Notes: generated by a model not told the origin, from the sequence alone. A stretch of DNA of 64,000 nucleotides from Pseudomonadota bacterium (GCA_021845595.1 JAJZVV010000015.1:1-64000), one strand, 5' to 3'. Counted from the first letter of the stretch, positions 51,862 through 61,341 are shown. A program made the numbers and translations.

Positions 51862-53528
51862 TTGTCGCCGCCCTCGCCCTGCTCCTGCCCTGGCGGCGGC
51901 GGCCACGCCTGATCGACCGGCTCGCCCAGCCGCTGGACGATCTCGGCCAGGTTCTGTTCGAAGCGGCGAGCGACGGGGTGCTGACGCTGGACGGCGACGG
52001 CCGCATCGTGCGCGCCAACGCCACGCTGCGGCGCATGCTCGGCGAGACCGCCGACCTCGCCCCGGGCCGCCCGGCGGTGAGCCTGTTCGCCCGCGAGGAG
52101 CGCCAGGCGGTGGCCGATGCCATCGCCACCGCGCTGGACGGCACCCGGCCACCACGACGCTTCGTCAGCCGCTTCGACCTGCCGCCCTCGTCCGCGGGGT
52201 CGGAGCGGGACGCCGCGGTGGATGTCGCCGCCACGCCGCTGCGCGAGGCCGACGGCACGGTAAGCGGCGTGGTGCTGCGGCTCTCCGACGTGACGGCGCT
52301 GAAGAGCCTGGAGGCGCAGCTCGCGCACGGCCAGAAGCTCGCCGCCGTCGGCCAGCTCGCCGGCGGCATCGCGCATGATTTCAACAATCTGCTGACGGCC
52401 GTGATCGGCGCGGCGGACCTCGTACTGGCGCGCGAGGCGCTGGACGAGACCACCGCCGCCGATGTCGGCCAGATCCGCCGCAGCGCCGAGCGGGGCGCGG
52501 CGCTGGTGCGCCAGCTGCTCGCCTTCAGCCGCCAGCAGACGCTGAAGCCGCGCGTGGTGGCGGTGAACGAGGCCATCGGCGATCTTTCGGACCTGCTGCG
52601 TCGGCTGCTCGGCGCCAAGGTGAAGCTGGTGCTGGACCTCGAAACGCCGGGGCGCAGCGTGCGGGTGGACCCGAGCCAGCTCGACCAGGTGCTGATCAAC
52701 CTCGCCGTCAACGCCCGCGACGCCATGCCGGACGGCGGCACGCTGACGCTGCGCAGCGGCCGGCTGACCCTGTTCCGCCCGCTCACGCGCGGCGAGGAAG
52801 TGATCCCGCCCGGGCGCTACGTGATGATCGAGGTCGCCGATACCGGTGTCGGCATCCCCAAGGAGGTGCTGGGGCGGATTTTCGACCCGTTCTTCACCAC
52901 CAAGCGCGAGCGCGGCGGCACCGGCCTCGGCCTGTCCATGGTCCACGGCATCGTCCGCCAGTCCGAAGGGTTCCTGGCGGTGGAGAGCGAGCCGGGCAAG
53001 GGCACGCTGATGCGGCTCTATCTGCCGCGCTGCGACGCGCCGGCGCCGGCGCGCGAGCCGGCCACTGCCAAACCGCCGCCGCCGGAACAAACCAGCCTGC
53101 CACTCGCCCACCCCGCGCCTGCGTTCGGCGAGGCAGCGGCGGGGCGCCGCGTCGTGCTCGTCGTCGATGACGAGGAGCCGGTGCTGCGCCTGGCGACGCG
53201 CTATCTCACCCAGCGCGGCTGGACCGTGCTCGCCGCCGAGTCCGGCGACGCCGCGCTGGCCCTGATGGAGCAGGCCGGCGACGTGCGGCTGACGGCGATG
53301 GTGACGGACGTGGTGATGCCCGGGCTCGATGGCCCCGCCCTGGTGCGGCGCATGCGCGAGCGCCAGCCCGGCCTGCCCTCGATCCTCGCCTCCGGCTACG
53401 CCGAGGAAGCCGTCCGCCGCGACCTCGCCGAGGCGGACACGCTGTTCCTGGCCAAGCCCTACACGCTGAAGGAGCTGGCCACGATGCTCGACCAGGTCGT
53501 CGCCCGGGAACCGGCGCCCGCGCACTGA
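51858..53528 (+). CDS. cckA: Hybrid histidine kinase CckA
   Basis: This 556-residue protein has a PAS domain (about 30-140), a HisKA domain with AVGQLAGGIAHDFNNLLTA (His about 172), an ATPase domain with NLAVNARDAM, DTGVGI and GTGLGLSMVHGIV, and a receiver domain with Asp about 484 in VTDVVMPGLDG. This matches CckA, which phosphorylates CtrA and CpdR via ChpT. The N-terminus has only one short hydrophobic stretch (residues 2-11), unlike the two-helix anchor in Caulobacter. Location after flhB suggests coupling of flagellar and cell-cycle control. Confidence 0.92.
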   Translation: MIVAALALLLPWRRRPRLIDRLAQPLDDLGQVLFEAASDGVLTLDGDGRIVRANATLRRMLGETADLAPGRPAVSLFAREERQAVADAIATALDGTRPPRRFVSRFDLPPSSAGSERDAAVDVAATPLREADGTVSGVVLRLSDVTALKSLEAQLAHGQKLAAVGQLAGGIAHDFNNLLTAVIGAADLVLAREALDETTAADVGQIRRSAERGAALVRQLLAFSRQQTLKPRVVAVNEAIGDLSDLLRRLLGAKVKLVLDLETPGRSVRVDPSQLDQVLINLAVNARDAMPDGGTLTLRSGRLTLFRPLTRGEEVIPPGRYVMIEVADTGVGIPKEVLGRIFDPFFTTKRERGGTGLGLSMVHGIVRQSEGFLAVESEPGKGTLMRLYLPRCDAPAPAREPATAKPPPPEQTSLPLAHPAPAFGEAAAGRRVVLVVDDEEPVLRLATRYLTQRGWTVLAAESGDAALALMEQAGDVRLTAMVTDVVMPGLDGPALVRRMRERQPGLPSILASGYAEEAVRRDLAEADTLFLAKPYTLKELATMLDQVVAREPAPAH

Positions 53529-53949
53529 TCCGGGCGCCCGACCGGCCCTGCCGTCCGGTCGGCGGTCATCGCGGCAGCAGGCTATGCGGCTGTTATGGTC
53601 TGCCAAGCGGCAGGGGAACGGTGAAATTCATCCACCCTGTCGAGGCCCGCGCCTCAGCGCCGCGGCAGGGAACCGGACTGGACATGCCGCCGCACGCCGA
53701 CCGACCGGCATTCCGCCAGATTTGCAGTCTGCCGGACCTCGAGGCCAGGGCTGCATTAGGTCGTTGCCGAGCAGATCCGACAGATGATAGCGAGTCATCC
53801 GGCCGGAGACCCGGTCTTCCGGCAAGATGTCCGTGGAGCGCCAAGGGCACCGCAGGGCTCCGGGGCGGCACGTACGTGATTTCGCGAACGAACGAGCCTC
53901 AGAAGGGCCGCGCCAGGCACGGACAACCGAGCATCAGGGGAGGGTCAGA
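53529..53949. other. 420-bp gap, no gene supported
   Basis: Short overlapping frames on both strands have no motifs. The region precedes the small duplicated protein and may hold its promoter. I see no terminator, RNA or repeat. Confidence 0.45.
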
Positions 53950-54297
53950 ATGAGCGATCACATCGACGCCAAGGAATTTCTCAAGATCAAACAGAATTTC
54001 GCGGTGTTGGAAAAGGCGGAAGACGCGGTCGAGGCGGCGCTGAAGCGCGATGATTTTTCGAAACTGAAGGAGGCCTGCCAGGTCTGGACGAGCGCCGCGG
54101 CGAAGCTCGGCGGGGGCGGGCGAATTGCCGACCTCAAAAACGCGTTCACGGCCCTGGAACAATCGGAAAAGGCCATCAAGAGCGCGATGGCGACCAACGA
54201 CCTGGGGAGGCTGACGGCCGCGTGCCACGGCAACCGCCAGGTAGCCCAGGTCTTCGGGAGAGCCCTCGACGCCGTGAAGCAGAAATTCCACCTCTAG
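53950..54297 (+). CDS. Small helical protein with an internal duplication, unknown family
   Basis: This 115-residue soluble protein starts at ATG 53950 after a ggag run. Residues 17-43 and 66-92 align without gaps at an offset of 49. Both contain F..LE..E.A...A....D...L..AC, including the only two cysteines (Cys43 and Cys92). It is predicted to be all helical. It stands alone between two gaps, and its stop TAG is the first part of a palindromic repeat. I do not recognise the family; its function is unknown. Confidence 0.8.
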   Translation: MSDHIDAKEFLKIKQNFAVLEKAEDAVEAALKRDDFSKLKEACQVWTSAAAKLGGGGRIADLKNAFTALEQSEKAIKSAMATNDLGRLTAACHGNRQVAQVFGRALDAVKQKFHL

Positions 54298-54342
54298 AGC
54301 GCGAACGCCCGGCCGGATGGGGCCATCCGGTCGGGCGGCGCT
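54293..54342 (+). repeat. Diverged single hairpin of the palindromic repeat family
   Basis: The sequence begins ctctagagc and ends gcgctc, with an inner palindrome ccggatgg/ccatccgg. It has the layout and partly the sequence of hairpin 1 in the four composite copies, in the orientation of copies B and D. It begins inside the stop codon of the small duplicated protein and probably acts as the transcription terminator between convergent genes. Confidence 0.75.
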
Positions 54343-54353
54343 CCGGCGGCGCG

Positions 54354-55304
54354 TCAGCGGGCACGGATCGCCGCCGGCTGCACGAACATCTGCTGCGTCG
54401 CGTAGGAGAGCCAGACGCGCTGATGCGCGAGATAGTCCGCGCCCAGCGTGATGTCCCCGGTCGGCAGCGCATAGTCGCCGACCGGGATGATGACGTGGCG
54501 GAGATGCTGCGGCCCGATCACCATTTCCGCGAACACATGGCGGTGCACGGCGATGGCGACGCCGGCGGCGCCGCTGATGCGCCCGGTCGGGTCGCGCGCC
54601 AGCGCCGCCGCGCCGACGCCGAGCCGCGTCGCCGTCGCCGTCGGCATGCCGCTGATCGCCGCGCCCCAGTCCACCATCGCCGCCAGCGTCTGCCCGTCCA
54701 CCGTCACCGGGACGGTGACGAAATGCCCGCGCCGGACGCTGAGCGGCAGGGCGAAGCCGTTGCCGCTGATCGGTGCCTCCCACGACGTGCCCCAGGGTTG
54801 CAGCGGCCCGGTGCAGTCATGCACCCGGTAGAGTCCGAACCGTCCGTGCGGGACGTCGCTCTCGACGTCGAAATCGGCGAGCAGGTCGGTGCCGATGGCG
54901 CCCGCCACCGGCAGCCCGTCCACCTCGCCCAGGGTCGCGATCGCCACCGCGACCGGATGCGCCGTCATCACCACCTGGCCGAGGCGCAGCGACGTCATCC
55001 AGACATTGCGGCTCTGCCGCTCGCCGTCGATCGCCGTGGTGGTGGTGACGCGCTCCGCCACCGCGCGCATGCGCAGCCGCTCGGCCGCCGCCTCGCTGAC
55101 GACGGTGGCGCTGGCGCCGGTATCGACCAGCATCCACACCGGCTGGTCGTTGAGCTGCGCCGGCACGAGCAGGTGCGCGTTGACGAAGCGCAGCTTCACG
55201 TCCGCCGCCGTCTCCACCGCGCAGCCGGAGGGGGTGGCGCTGCACGCGCCGAGCGCCAGCGCCAGCGCCAGCGCCAGCGCGGGCACGAATCCCCTGGTCG
55301 GCAT
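54354..55304 (-). CDS. Retropepsin-like aspartyl protease family lipoprotein
   Basis: This 316-residue protein has a lipoprotein signal (LALALGAC, lipid Cys near 21) and two retropepsin-like halves. The first has VWMLVDTGASATVVS (near 57), with an intact DTG motif, and GTDLLADFDV; the second has LAAMVDWGAAISGMP, where the motif reads DWG, and GADYLAHQRVW. One half may be inactive. Related proteins are known as gag-polyprotein or TIGR02281-like aspartyl proteases. It should be anchored to the outer or inner membrane. Confidence 0.85.
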   Translation of the reverse strand: MPTRGFVPALALALALALGACSATPSGCAVETAADVKLRFVNAHLLVPAQLNDQPVWMLVDTGASATVVSEAAAERLRMRAVAERVTTTTAIDGERQSRNVWMTSLRLGQVVMTAHPVAVAIATLGEVDGLPVAGAIGTDLLADFDVESDVPHGRFGLYRVHDCTGPLQPWGTSWEAPISGNGFALPLSVRRGHFVTVPVTVDGQTLAAMVDWGAAISGMPTATATRLGVGAAALARDPTGRISGAAGVAIAVHRHVFAEMVIGPQHLRHVIIPVGDYALPTGDITLGADYLAHQRVWLSYATQQMFVQPAAIRAR

Positions 55305-55315
55305 GCGTCGGGCCC

Positions 55316-55744
55316 CTACCGCAGCGCCGCGACGACGACGCTGAGCAGACCGAGCGCCAGATTGACCGTCACCAGCCGGCGGATCTGCGCCAGCGCCACC
55401 GCGTCGTCGGCGGCGCGGAACCGCCGCCAGGGGCCGACGGCGATGGCCACGAACAGGCCCGCCATCACCAGCCCGATCAGGTTCATCGCGTTGATGTTCC
55501 AGGCCAGCCCGGCGAACCCGCCATAGACCATGAAAATCATCGCGTAGCCGGTGAGGATCATCACCGGCATGACGTGCCAGACGAGGCGGAAGAAGCGGCG
55601 GAACACTTCGCGGTGCAGCCCCATGCGCTGGGCCGGGTCGACCGCCGCGAGGCTCGGGCGCAGCACCAGCAGGGCGAAGCCCATGCCGCCGACCCAGAGC
55701 ACGGCGCCGAGCAGATGCAGCGCCAGCATGAGATCAGCGAGCAT
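55316..55744 (-). CDS. CopD family membrane protein
   Basis: This 142-residue protein has four hydrophobic helices (about 3-25, 52-72, 82-104, 122-141). LHLLGAVLWVGGMGFALLVLRPSL at the N-terminus is typical of CopD-like and DUF2214-like proteins, with a conserved His in the first helix. A link to copper is possible but the window offers no copper genes next to it. It overlaps the ParA-like gene by 11 bp. Confidence 0.85.
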   Translation of the reverse strand: MLADLMLALHLLGAVLWVGGMGFALLVLRPSLAAVDPAQRMGLHREVFRRFFRLVWHVMPVMILTGYAMIFMVYGGFAGLAWNINAMNLIGLVMAGLFVAIAVGPWRRFRAADDAVALAQIRRLVTVNLALGLLSVVVAALR

Positions 55745-56369
55745 CGGCTACCTCCTCGATCGCGGCGAGCAGCGCCCGCACTTCGGTTGCCGCCGCCGAC
55801 CGCGGCGCCGCCTCGGTCACGCCCAGCCCGGCGGCGAAGGCGCTGGCGAACGCCGCCCGGTTGCCGAGCGCGGTGGCGAAGGCAGCGAGGCCGCGCTTGC
55901 CGATCTCGGCGGCGACGCTCTCGCCCAGCCGCGACTGCGCCGGCACGCGGTTGAGCACGATGCGCGCGGCGCGCTTCTCGGCCGCGGCGAGCGCCAGCGT
56001 GCCCTCCGCGGCCCAGAGATCGAGCGGGCTCGGCTGCACCGGCACCAGCACCAGCCGGGCGCTGCGCACGGCGAGGCGGGCATCGGTATCGATCTGCGGC
56101 GGGCTGTCGATCACCACGACGTCGTGGGTGCGCGCCAGGCGCTCCAGCTCGGCGGCGAGCCGCCAGCCGGCGATTTCGGCGAGGGTGATCGCCGGGACGT
56201 CGCGTCCGCCGGCGGCACGCAAACCGTGCCAGCGGGCCAGGCTGCGCTGCGGGTCGATGTCGAGCAAGGCGACGCGCTGCGTCGCCGCCAGCGCGGCGGC
56301 GAGGTTGGCGGCGAGCGTGGTCTTGCCCGCCCCGCCCTTCTGCTGGGCCACCGTGTAGATCACCGCCAT
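55734..56369 (-). CDS. ParA family ATPase (MinD/ParA-like)
   Basis: This 211-residue P-loop ATPase begins TVAQQKGGAGKTTLAANLAAALA, the deviant Walker A motif. DIDPQRSLARWH and VVIDSPPQIDTDAR follow. It lacks the helix-turn-helix of plasmid ParA types and has no ParB partner, so it belongs to the orphan ParA group that positions protein clusters or other cargo. The start at 56369 is set by the family N-terminus; the frame upstream is not family-like. Confidence 0.9.
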   Translation of the reverse strand: MAVIYTVAQQKGGAGKTTLAANLAAALAATQRVALLDIDPQRSLARWHGLRAAGGRDVPAITLAEIAGWRLAAELERLARTHDVVVIDSPPQIDTDARLAVRSARLVLVPVQPSPLDLWAAEGTLALAAAEKRAARIVLNRVPAQSRLGESVAAEIGKRGLAAFATALGNRAAFASAFAAGLGVTEAAPRSAAATEVRALLAAIEEVADAR

Positions 56370-56465
56370 CGGCGCGACTCCGCGTTGCCACGGGAGTCTA
56401 GCCCAAGGCGCGGAATTGCGCGCGGCCCGCTCGCCTTCGGCCGCGGCCGCTGGCACTCTCGCGCC

Positions 56466-57923
56466 ATGCTGCTCGCCGCCGCCGTGCTGCCACGCCCGCT
56501 GCCGCCCTCCGAACTGCTCGCGCCGGGCGAGATGGCGCGCGCCGATGCCGCCGCCATCGCCGCCGGCGTGCCCGGCCTCACGCTGATGGAACATGCCGGC
56601 CGGGCGGTGGCCCGCGCCGCGCAGCGCGCCTTCGCCCCGTGCCGGACGCTGGTGCTGTGCGGCCCGGGCAACAATGGCGGCGACGGGTATGTGGCGGCGC
56701 GGCGGCTGGCCGAGCAGGGTTGGCCGGTCACGCTCGCCGCGCTGGCGCCACCCGCGCCGCGGACCGACGCCGCCGCCGCGGCGGCGCGCTGGCGCGGGCC
56801 GGTGGGCGCGTTCGACCCCGCCGCGGCGGCGCGGGCCGAGTTGGTCATCGACGCGGTGTTCGGCGCCGGCCTCTCGCGCGATCTCGACGGGCTCGCCGCC
56901 GCGACGCTCGCCGCCGCCCGCCGCGTGCTGGCGATCGACGTGCCGAGCGGGGTGGACGGAGCCTCCGGCGTGGTGCGCGGCTTCGCGCCGGCCGCGGCAC
57001 TCACCGTCACCTTCTTCCGCCTCAAGCCCGGCCACCTGCTGCTGCCCGGGCGCGAGCGCTGCGGCGCGACGGTGCTGGCGCCGATCGGCCTGCCCGAGAC
57101 GGTGCTGGAGACCATCCGGCCGACGAGCTTCCTCAACCGTCCCGGCCTCTGGCGCCTGCCGGGACGCGCCGCGGCGGCGCACAAATACAGCGCCGGGGCG
57201 GTGACCGTGCTGGCCGGAGCGGACATGACCGGCGCGGCGCGGCTGGCCGCGGCGGCGGCGCGGCGCGCCGGGGCCGGGCTGGTCACCATCGCGGCCGCGC
57301 GCGGGCGCGGCGACGTGCTCCGCGCCGGCGAGCCGGGCGTGATCGTCACCGAGGCGACGCTGGCCGACCTCGCCGCCGATCCGCGGCGCAGCGTGTTCGT
57401 CTGCGGTCCCGGACTGGGGATCGCGGCGGCGCAGGCGGCGCTGCCGGTGCTGCTGGCCGCGGGCGGTGCCGTCGTCGCCGACGCCGATGCGCTCACCGCC
57501 TGCGCCGGCCGCCCCGAGGCCCTGCGCGGCGCCGCGGTGCTGACCCCGCACGCCGGCGAGTTCGCCCGGCTGTTCGGCCCGCTCCAGGGCGACCGCCTCG
57601 CCGCCGCGCGCGCCGCCGCGGCGCGGACCGGCGCGGTGGTGGTGCTGAAGGGCTCGGACAGCGTCATCGCCGCGCCCGACGGGCGGGCGGCGATCAACGC
57701 CTGCGCCCCGCCGAGCCTCGCCACCGCCGGCACCGGCGACGTGCTCGCCGGCGTCATCGCCGCGCTGCTCGCCGCCGGCATGGACCACTTCGCCGCCGCC
57801 GCCGCCGCCGTCTGGCTGCACGGCCGCGCCGCCGCGCTGGCCGGGCGGGGACCCGGGCTGATCGCGGAGGATCTGCTCGCCGCCCTGCCGGCGGCGCGGG
57901 CGGAGGCGGTCCGCGCCGGCTGA
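56466..57923 (+). CDS. nnrD: Bifunctional NAD(P)H-hydrate epimerase/dehydratase
   Basis: This 485-residue protein joins the epimerase (NnrE, about 1-210; LVLCGPGNNGGDGYVAARRL) and the ADP-dependent dehydratase (NnrD, about 215-485; VFVCGPGLG, LTPHAGEFARL, NACAPPSLATAGTGDVLAGV). It repairs hydrated NADH and NADPH. ATG 56466 gives the standard N-terminus. The DNA is extremely GC-rich with long alanine runs. Confidence 0.95.
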   Translation: MLLAAAVLPRPLPPSELLAPGEMARADAAAIAAGVPGLTLMEHAGRAVARAAQRAFAPCRTLVLCGPGNNGGDGYVAARRLAEQGWPVTLAALAPPAPRTDAAAAAARWRGPVGAFDPAAAARAELVIDAVFGAGLSRDLDGLAAATLAAARRVLAIDVPSGVDGASGVVRGFAPAAALTVTFFRLKPGHLLLPGRERCGATVLAPIGLPETVLETIRPTSFLNRPGLWRLPGRAAAAHKYSAGAVTVLAGADMTGAARLAAAAARRAGAGLVTIAAARGRGDVLRAGEPGVIVTEATLADLAADPRRSVFVCGPGLGIAAAQAALPVLLAAGGAVVADADALTACAGRPEALRGAAVLTPHAGEFARLFGPLQGDRLAAARAAAARTGAVVVLKGSDSVIAAPDGRAAINACAPPSLATAGTGDVLAGVIAALLAAGMDHFAAAAAAVWLHGRAAALAGRGPGLIAEDLLAALPAARAEAVRAG

Positions 57924-58011
57924 GCGCGGACCGGTTTCCGTGTATCATGGCCATGGATCGGGGCCGCAGATCATGGCCGCGGATCAGGGCCGATCACCGA
58001 CGAGGCTGACG

Positions 58012-59400
58012 ATGAACGAGATTGCCGCTCCCACCGGGCTGTTCGACCGCGCCATCAAGCGCATCACCGGCGTCTGGCGCGATATGGCCGCCAGCGTCGC
58101 GCGCGAGGACGACGACAGTATCGAGGCGCAGATGAACGCCTGCCTCGCCGGCCGCGGCGGCGAGGTCAGCGCGCGCAACCGCGCCGCCAAGCTGGCCGAG
58201 ACCTATCTCCGCCTCGATGACGCCGGGCAGCGCCAGTTCCTCGCCACGCTGGCCGGGTTCGACGCCGATCCGCAGGCGGTGGCGCGGGGCTTCGAGACGC
58301 TGCAGGCCGCCGCCGACCCCGCCGCGCGCGCCGCCGCGCAGGCCACGCTGCGCCGTTTGCTCGAACCGCCGCGCACGCGCCTGCTGACCCAGTTCACCAC
58401 CATCCCCGACGGCATGAAGTTCCTCGTCGACCTGCGCGCGACGCTGCTCGGCCTCACCCGCGGCGATCCGCATCTCGCCGCGCTGGAGGCGGATCTGCGC
58501 GGGCTGCTGGCCAACTGGTTCGATGTCGGCTTCCTCGAACTGCGCCGCATCGACTGGTCGAGCCCTGCCCTGCTGCTCGAGCGCCTGGTCGGCTACGAGG
58601 CGGTGCACGAGATCCGTTCGTGGCGCGACCTCAAGAACCGGCTCGATTCCGATCGCCGCTGCTACGCCTTCTTCCATCCGCGCATGCCCGACGAACCGCT
58701 GATCTTCGTCGAGGTGGCGCTGGTGCAGGGGCTGGCCGGCAGCGTGCAGCGCCTGCTCGACGAGAAAGCGCCGCTGCTCGACCCCGGCGCGGCGGACACC
58801 GCCATTTTCTACTCGATCAGCAACTGCCAGCGCGGGCTTTCGGGCATCAGTTTCGGCAATTTCCTGATCAAGCGCGTGGTCGCTCTGCTATCGGCCGAAT
58901 TCCGCAACATCAAGACGTTCTCCACGCTTTCGCCGATGCCCGGGTTCCGCGCCTGGCTGGAGGCGCGCCTTGGCGAGGCGGCGCCGGGGAACTTCTCCGA
59001 GGAGGAGGAAGCGGCGCTGCGGGCGGTCGCGCCGGGCGAGGCGCCGACGGCCGAGGCGGCGCTGACGGCCATCCTGCACACGCGCGGCTGGTTCCGCGAC
59101 CAGGCACGGCTGCGCACGGTGGAACCGGTACTGCTGCGCCTCGCTGCGCAGTATCTGCTGCGCGAAAGCCGCGGCAAGCGCGCGCTCGACCCGGTGGCGC
59201 ATTTCCACCTCGCCAACGGCGCCCGGCTCGAACGGATCAACCCGCTTGGCGATACGTCCGAGAAAGGCGTGAAGGAGAGCGCGACGCTGATGGTGAACTA
59301 TCTGTACGATCCGGCGAAGATCGAGGAATATCACGAGGACTACGCCGGCGACGGCCGCCGCCACACGTCGAGCACGGTGCGCCGGCTGCTGCGCGGGTAG
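58012..59400 (+). CDS. Malonyl-CoA decarboxylase
   Basis: This 462-residue protein converts malonyl-CoA to acetyl-CoA and carbon dioxide. Conserved parts are the helical N-terminal domain and the GNAT-like C-terminal domain with YSISNCQRGLSGISFGNFLIKRV (catalytic Ser), VAHFHLANGARLERINPLGD (catalytic His) and the final SATLMVNYLYDP. The start at 58012 follows a gagg site. Its stop codon TAG is the first part of repeat copy D. No malonate transporter or synthetase lies beside it. Confidence 0.95.
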   Translation: MNEIAAPTGLFDRAIKRITGVWRDMAASVAREDDDSIEAQMNACLAGRGGEVSARNRAAKLAETYLRLDDAGQRQFLATLAGFDADPQAVARGFETLQAAADPAARAAAQATLRRLLEPPRTRLLTQFTTIPDGMKFLVDLRATLLGLTRGDPHLAALEADLRGLLANWFDVGFLELRRIDWSSPALLLERLVGYEAVHEIRSWRDLKNRLDSDRRCYAFFHPRMPDEPLIFVEVALVQGLAGSVQRLLDEKAPLLDPGAADTAIFYSISNCQRGLSGISFGNFLIKRVVALLSAEFRNIKTFSTLSPMPGFRAWLEARLGEAAPGNFSEEEEAALRAVAPGEAPTAEAALTAILHTRGWFRDQARLRTVEPVLLRLAAQYLLRESRGKRALDPVAHFHLANGARLERINPLGDTSEKGVKESATLMVNYLYDPAKIEEYHEDYAGDGRRHTSSTVRRLLRG

Positions 59401-59526
59401 AGCAACCTCCGATCTGATTGAGCCGTTCCGGCTCGATCAGATCGGAGATAAGTTGCTCTAGACTCATAGGTTTCTAGAGCACGACCGTCCGACCGGATGA
59501 TTCCATCAGGTCGGACCGTGCTCTAG
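59398..59526 (-). repeat. Composite palindromic repeat, copy D
   Basis: This copy has hairpin 2 then hairpin 1 as in copy B, and is identical to 4268-4395 over 128 bp. It begins at the T of the malonyl-CoA decarboxylase stop codon and ends 17 bp before the convergent ilvD stop. It is well placed to end transcription from both sides. Confidence 0.94.
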
Positions 59527-59542
59527 AGCCGGCGCCGAGACT

Positions 59543-61267
59543 CTAGATATCCGCGTAGCAGTGCGTCTCCGCTGCCGCGCCCGGCTGGGTCAGGGCGCCG
59601 AAGCAGGCCGGGCCCACCGTCTGGGCGTATTTCCACAGCGCGCCGCTGTTGTAGTCGGTTTTGCGCGGCTGCCACGCGGCGCGGCGGGCGGCGAGCTCCT
59701 CGGCGGAGAGCGCGACGTCGATCGTGCCGGCCTCGGCATCGATGATGATGCGGTCGCCGTTGCGCAGCAGCGCGATCGGTCCGCCCACCGCCGCCTCCGG
59801 CCCGACATGGCCGATGCAGAACCCGCGCGTCGCCCCCGAGAACCGGCCGTCGGTGATCAGCGCCACCTGATCGCCCATGCCCTGGCCATAGATCGCGCTG
59901 GTGGTGGAGAGCATTTCGCGCATTCCCGGCCCGCCCTTCGGCCCTTCGTAGCGCACGACGATGACATCGCCCGGCTTGTAGGCACGCGCCTGCACCGCGG
60001 CGAACGCGTCCTCCTCGCAGTCGAAGCACAGCGCCGTGCCCTCGAAGCGCAGCGCGTGCATCCCCGCCACCTTCACGATCGCGCCCTCGGGGGCGAGATT
60101 GCCCTTGAGCCCGACGACGCCACCGGTGGGCGAGAGCGGCCGGCTGACCGGATGGATCACGTCCTGGTCGGTCGGAAACACGACGTGTGCGTGGTTCTCC
60201 GCCAGCGTCCGCCCGGTCACCGTCAGGCAGTCGCCATGCAGCAGCCCGCCATCGAGCAGCGCCTTGATGATCACCGGCATGCCGCCGACGCGGTAGACAT
60301 CGAGCGCGACATATTTGCCGCCCGGCTTGAGGTCGGCGATGTAGGGCGTGCGCCGCATGATCGCGACCACGTCGTCGAGGGTGAAGCGGATGCCCGCCTC
60401 CGCGGCGATGGCGGGGAGATGCAGGCCGGCATTGGTCGAGCCGCCGGTGGCGCCGACGACCACGGCGGCGTTCTCCAGCGCCTGGCGCGTGACGATGTCG
60501 CGCGGGCGGATGCGCTGTTCGACCAGCGCCATCACCGCGCGGCCGGACTGCACGGCGAACCGGTCGCGATCCTCATAGGGCGCCGGCGCGCCGGCCGAAC
60601 CGGGCAGGGCCAGCCCCATCGCCTCGCTCACCGTCGCCATGGTGTTGGCGGTGAACTGCCCGCCGCAGGCCCCGGCCGAGGGACAGGCGACGCATTCCAG
60701 CTCGTGCAGATCGGCATCGCTCATCTTGCCCGCGGCGTGCTGGCCGACGGCCTCGAACACATCCACCACCGTCACGTCGCGGCCCTTGAACCGGCCGGGC
60801 AGGATCGAGCCGCCATACATGAACACGCTCGGGATGTTCAGCCGCAGCATCGCCATCATCATCCCCGGCAGCGATTTGTCGCAGCCGGCGAGGCCGACAA
60901 GCGCATCGTAGCAATGGCCGCGCACGGTGAGCTCCACCGAATCGGCGATCACCTCGCGCGAGACCAGGGAGGATTTCATCCCCTGATGGCCCATGGCGAT
61001 GCCATCGGTGACGGTGATGGTGGTGAATTCGCGCGGCGTGCCGCCGGCCTCGGCGACGCCCTTCTTGACCGACTGTGCCTGGCGCCCGAGGGCGATGTTG
61101 CACGGCGCGGCCTCGTTCCAGCAGGTGGCGACGCCGACGAAGGGCTGATGGATCTCGTCCTCGGTCAGCCCCATCGCGTAATAATAGCTGCGATGCGGGG
61201 CCCGGTCCGCGCCCTCGGTGGTGTGGCGCGACGGCAGGCGCGATTTGTCCCAGCGTTTCGTTGTCAT
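59543..61267 (-). CDS. ilvD: Dihydroxy-acid dehydratase
   Basis: This 574-residue Fe-S enzyme of valine, leucine and isoleucine synthesis has Cys residues in [28 protein letters not shown] and [16 protein letters not shown]. The start at 61267 ([14 protein letters not shown]) follows a gggggaaag site. Its stop TAG also lies in a tctaga hexamer. It is transcribed towards repeat D and divergent from the epoxide hydrolase. Confidence 0.97.
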   Translation of the reverse strand: MTTKRWDKSRLPSRHTTEGADRAPHRSYYYAMGLTEDEIHQPFVGVATCWNEAAPCNIALGRQAQSVKKGVAEAGGTPREFTTITVTDGIAMGHQGMKSSLVSREVIADSVELTVRGHCYDALVGLAGCDKSLPGMMMAMLRLNIPSVFMYGGSILPGRFKGRDVTVVDVFEAVGQHAAGKMSDADLHELECVACPSAGACGGQFTANTMATVSEAMGLALPGSAGAPAPYEDRDRFAVQSGRAVMALVEQRIRPRDIVTRQALENAAVVVGATGGSTNAGLHLPAIAAEAGIRFTLDDVVAIMRRTPYIADLKPGGKYVALDVYRVGGMPVIIKALLDGGLLHGDCLTVTGRTLAENHAHVVFPTDQDVIHPVSRPLSPTGGVVGLKGNLAPEGAIVKVAGMHALRFEGTALCFDCEEDAFAAVQARAYKPGDVIVVRYEGPKGGPGMREMLSTTSAIYGQGMGDQVALITDGRFSGATRGFCIGHVGPEAAVGGPIALLRNGDRIIIDAEAGTIDVALSAEELAARRAAWQPRKTDYNSGALWKYAQTVGPACFGALTQPGAAAETHCYADI

Positions 61268-61341
61268 GGATCTTTCCCCCGCTCGCATTGCCGGGCAGCT
61301 TAGGGTTCGTGGCCGGACTGGACAAGATCGGGGGAGAAACG

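Noticed and set aside
55734-57821. A 695-codon minus-strand protein upstream of the ParA-like domain
   Set aside because: The upstream part is antisense to the NAD(P)HX repair gene and is Arg/Gly-rich with no motif. The ParA family starts at 56369.
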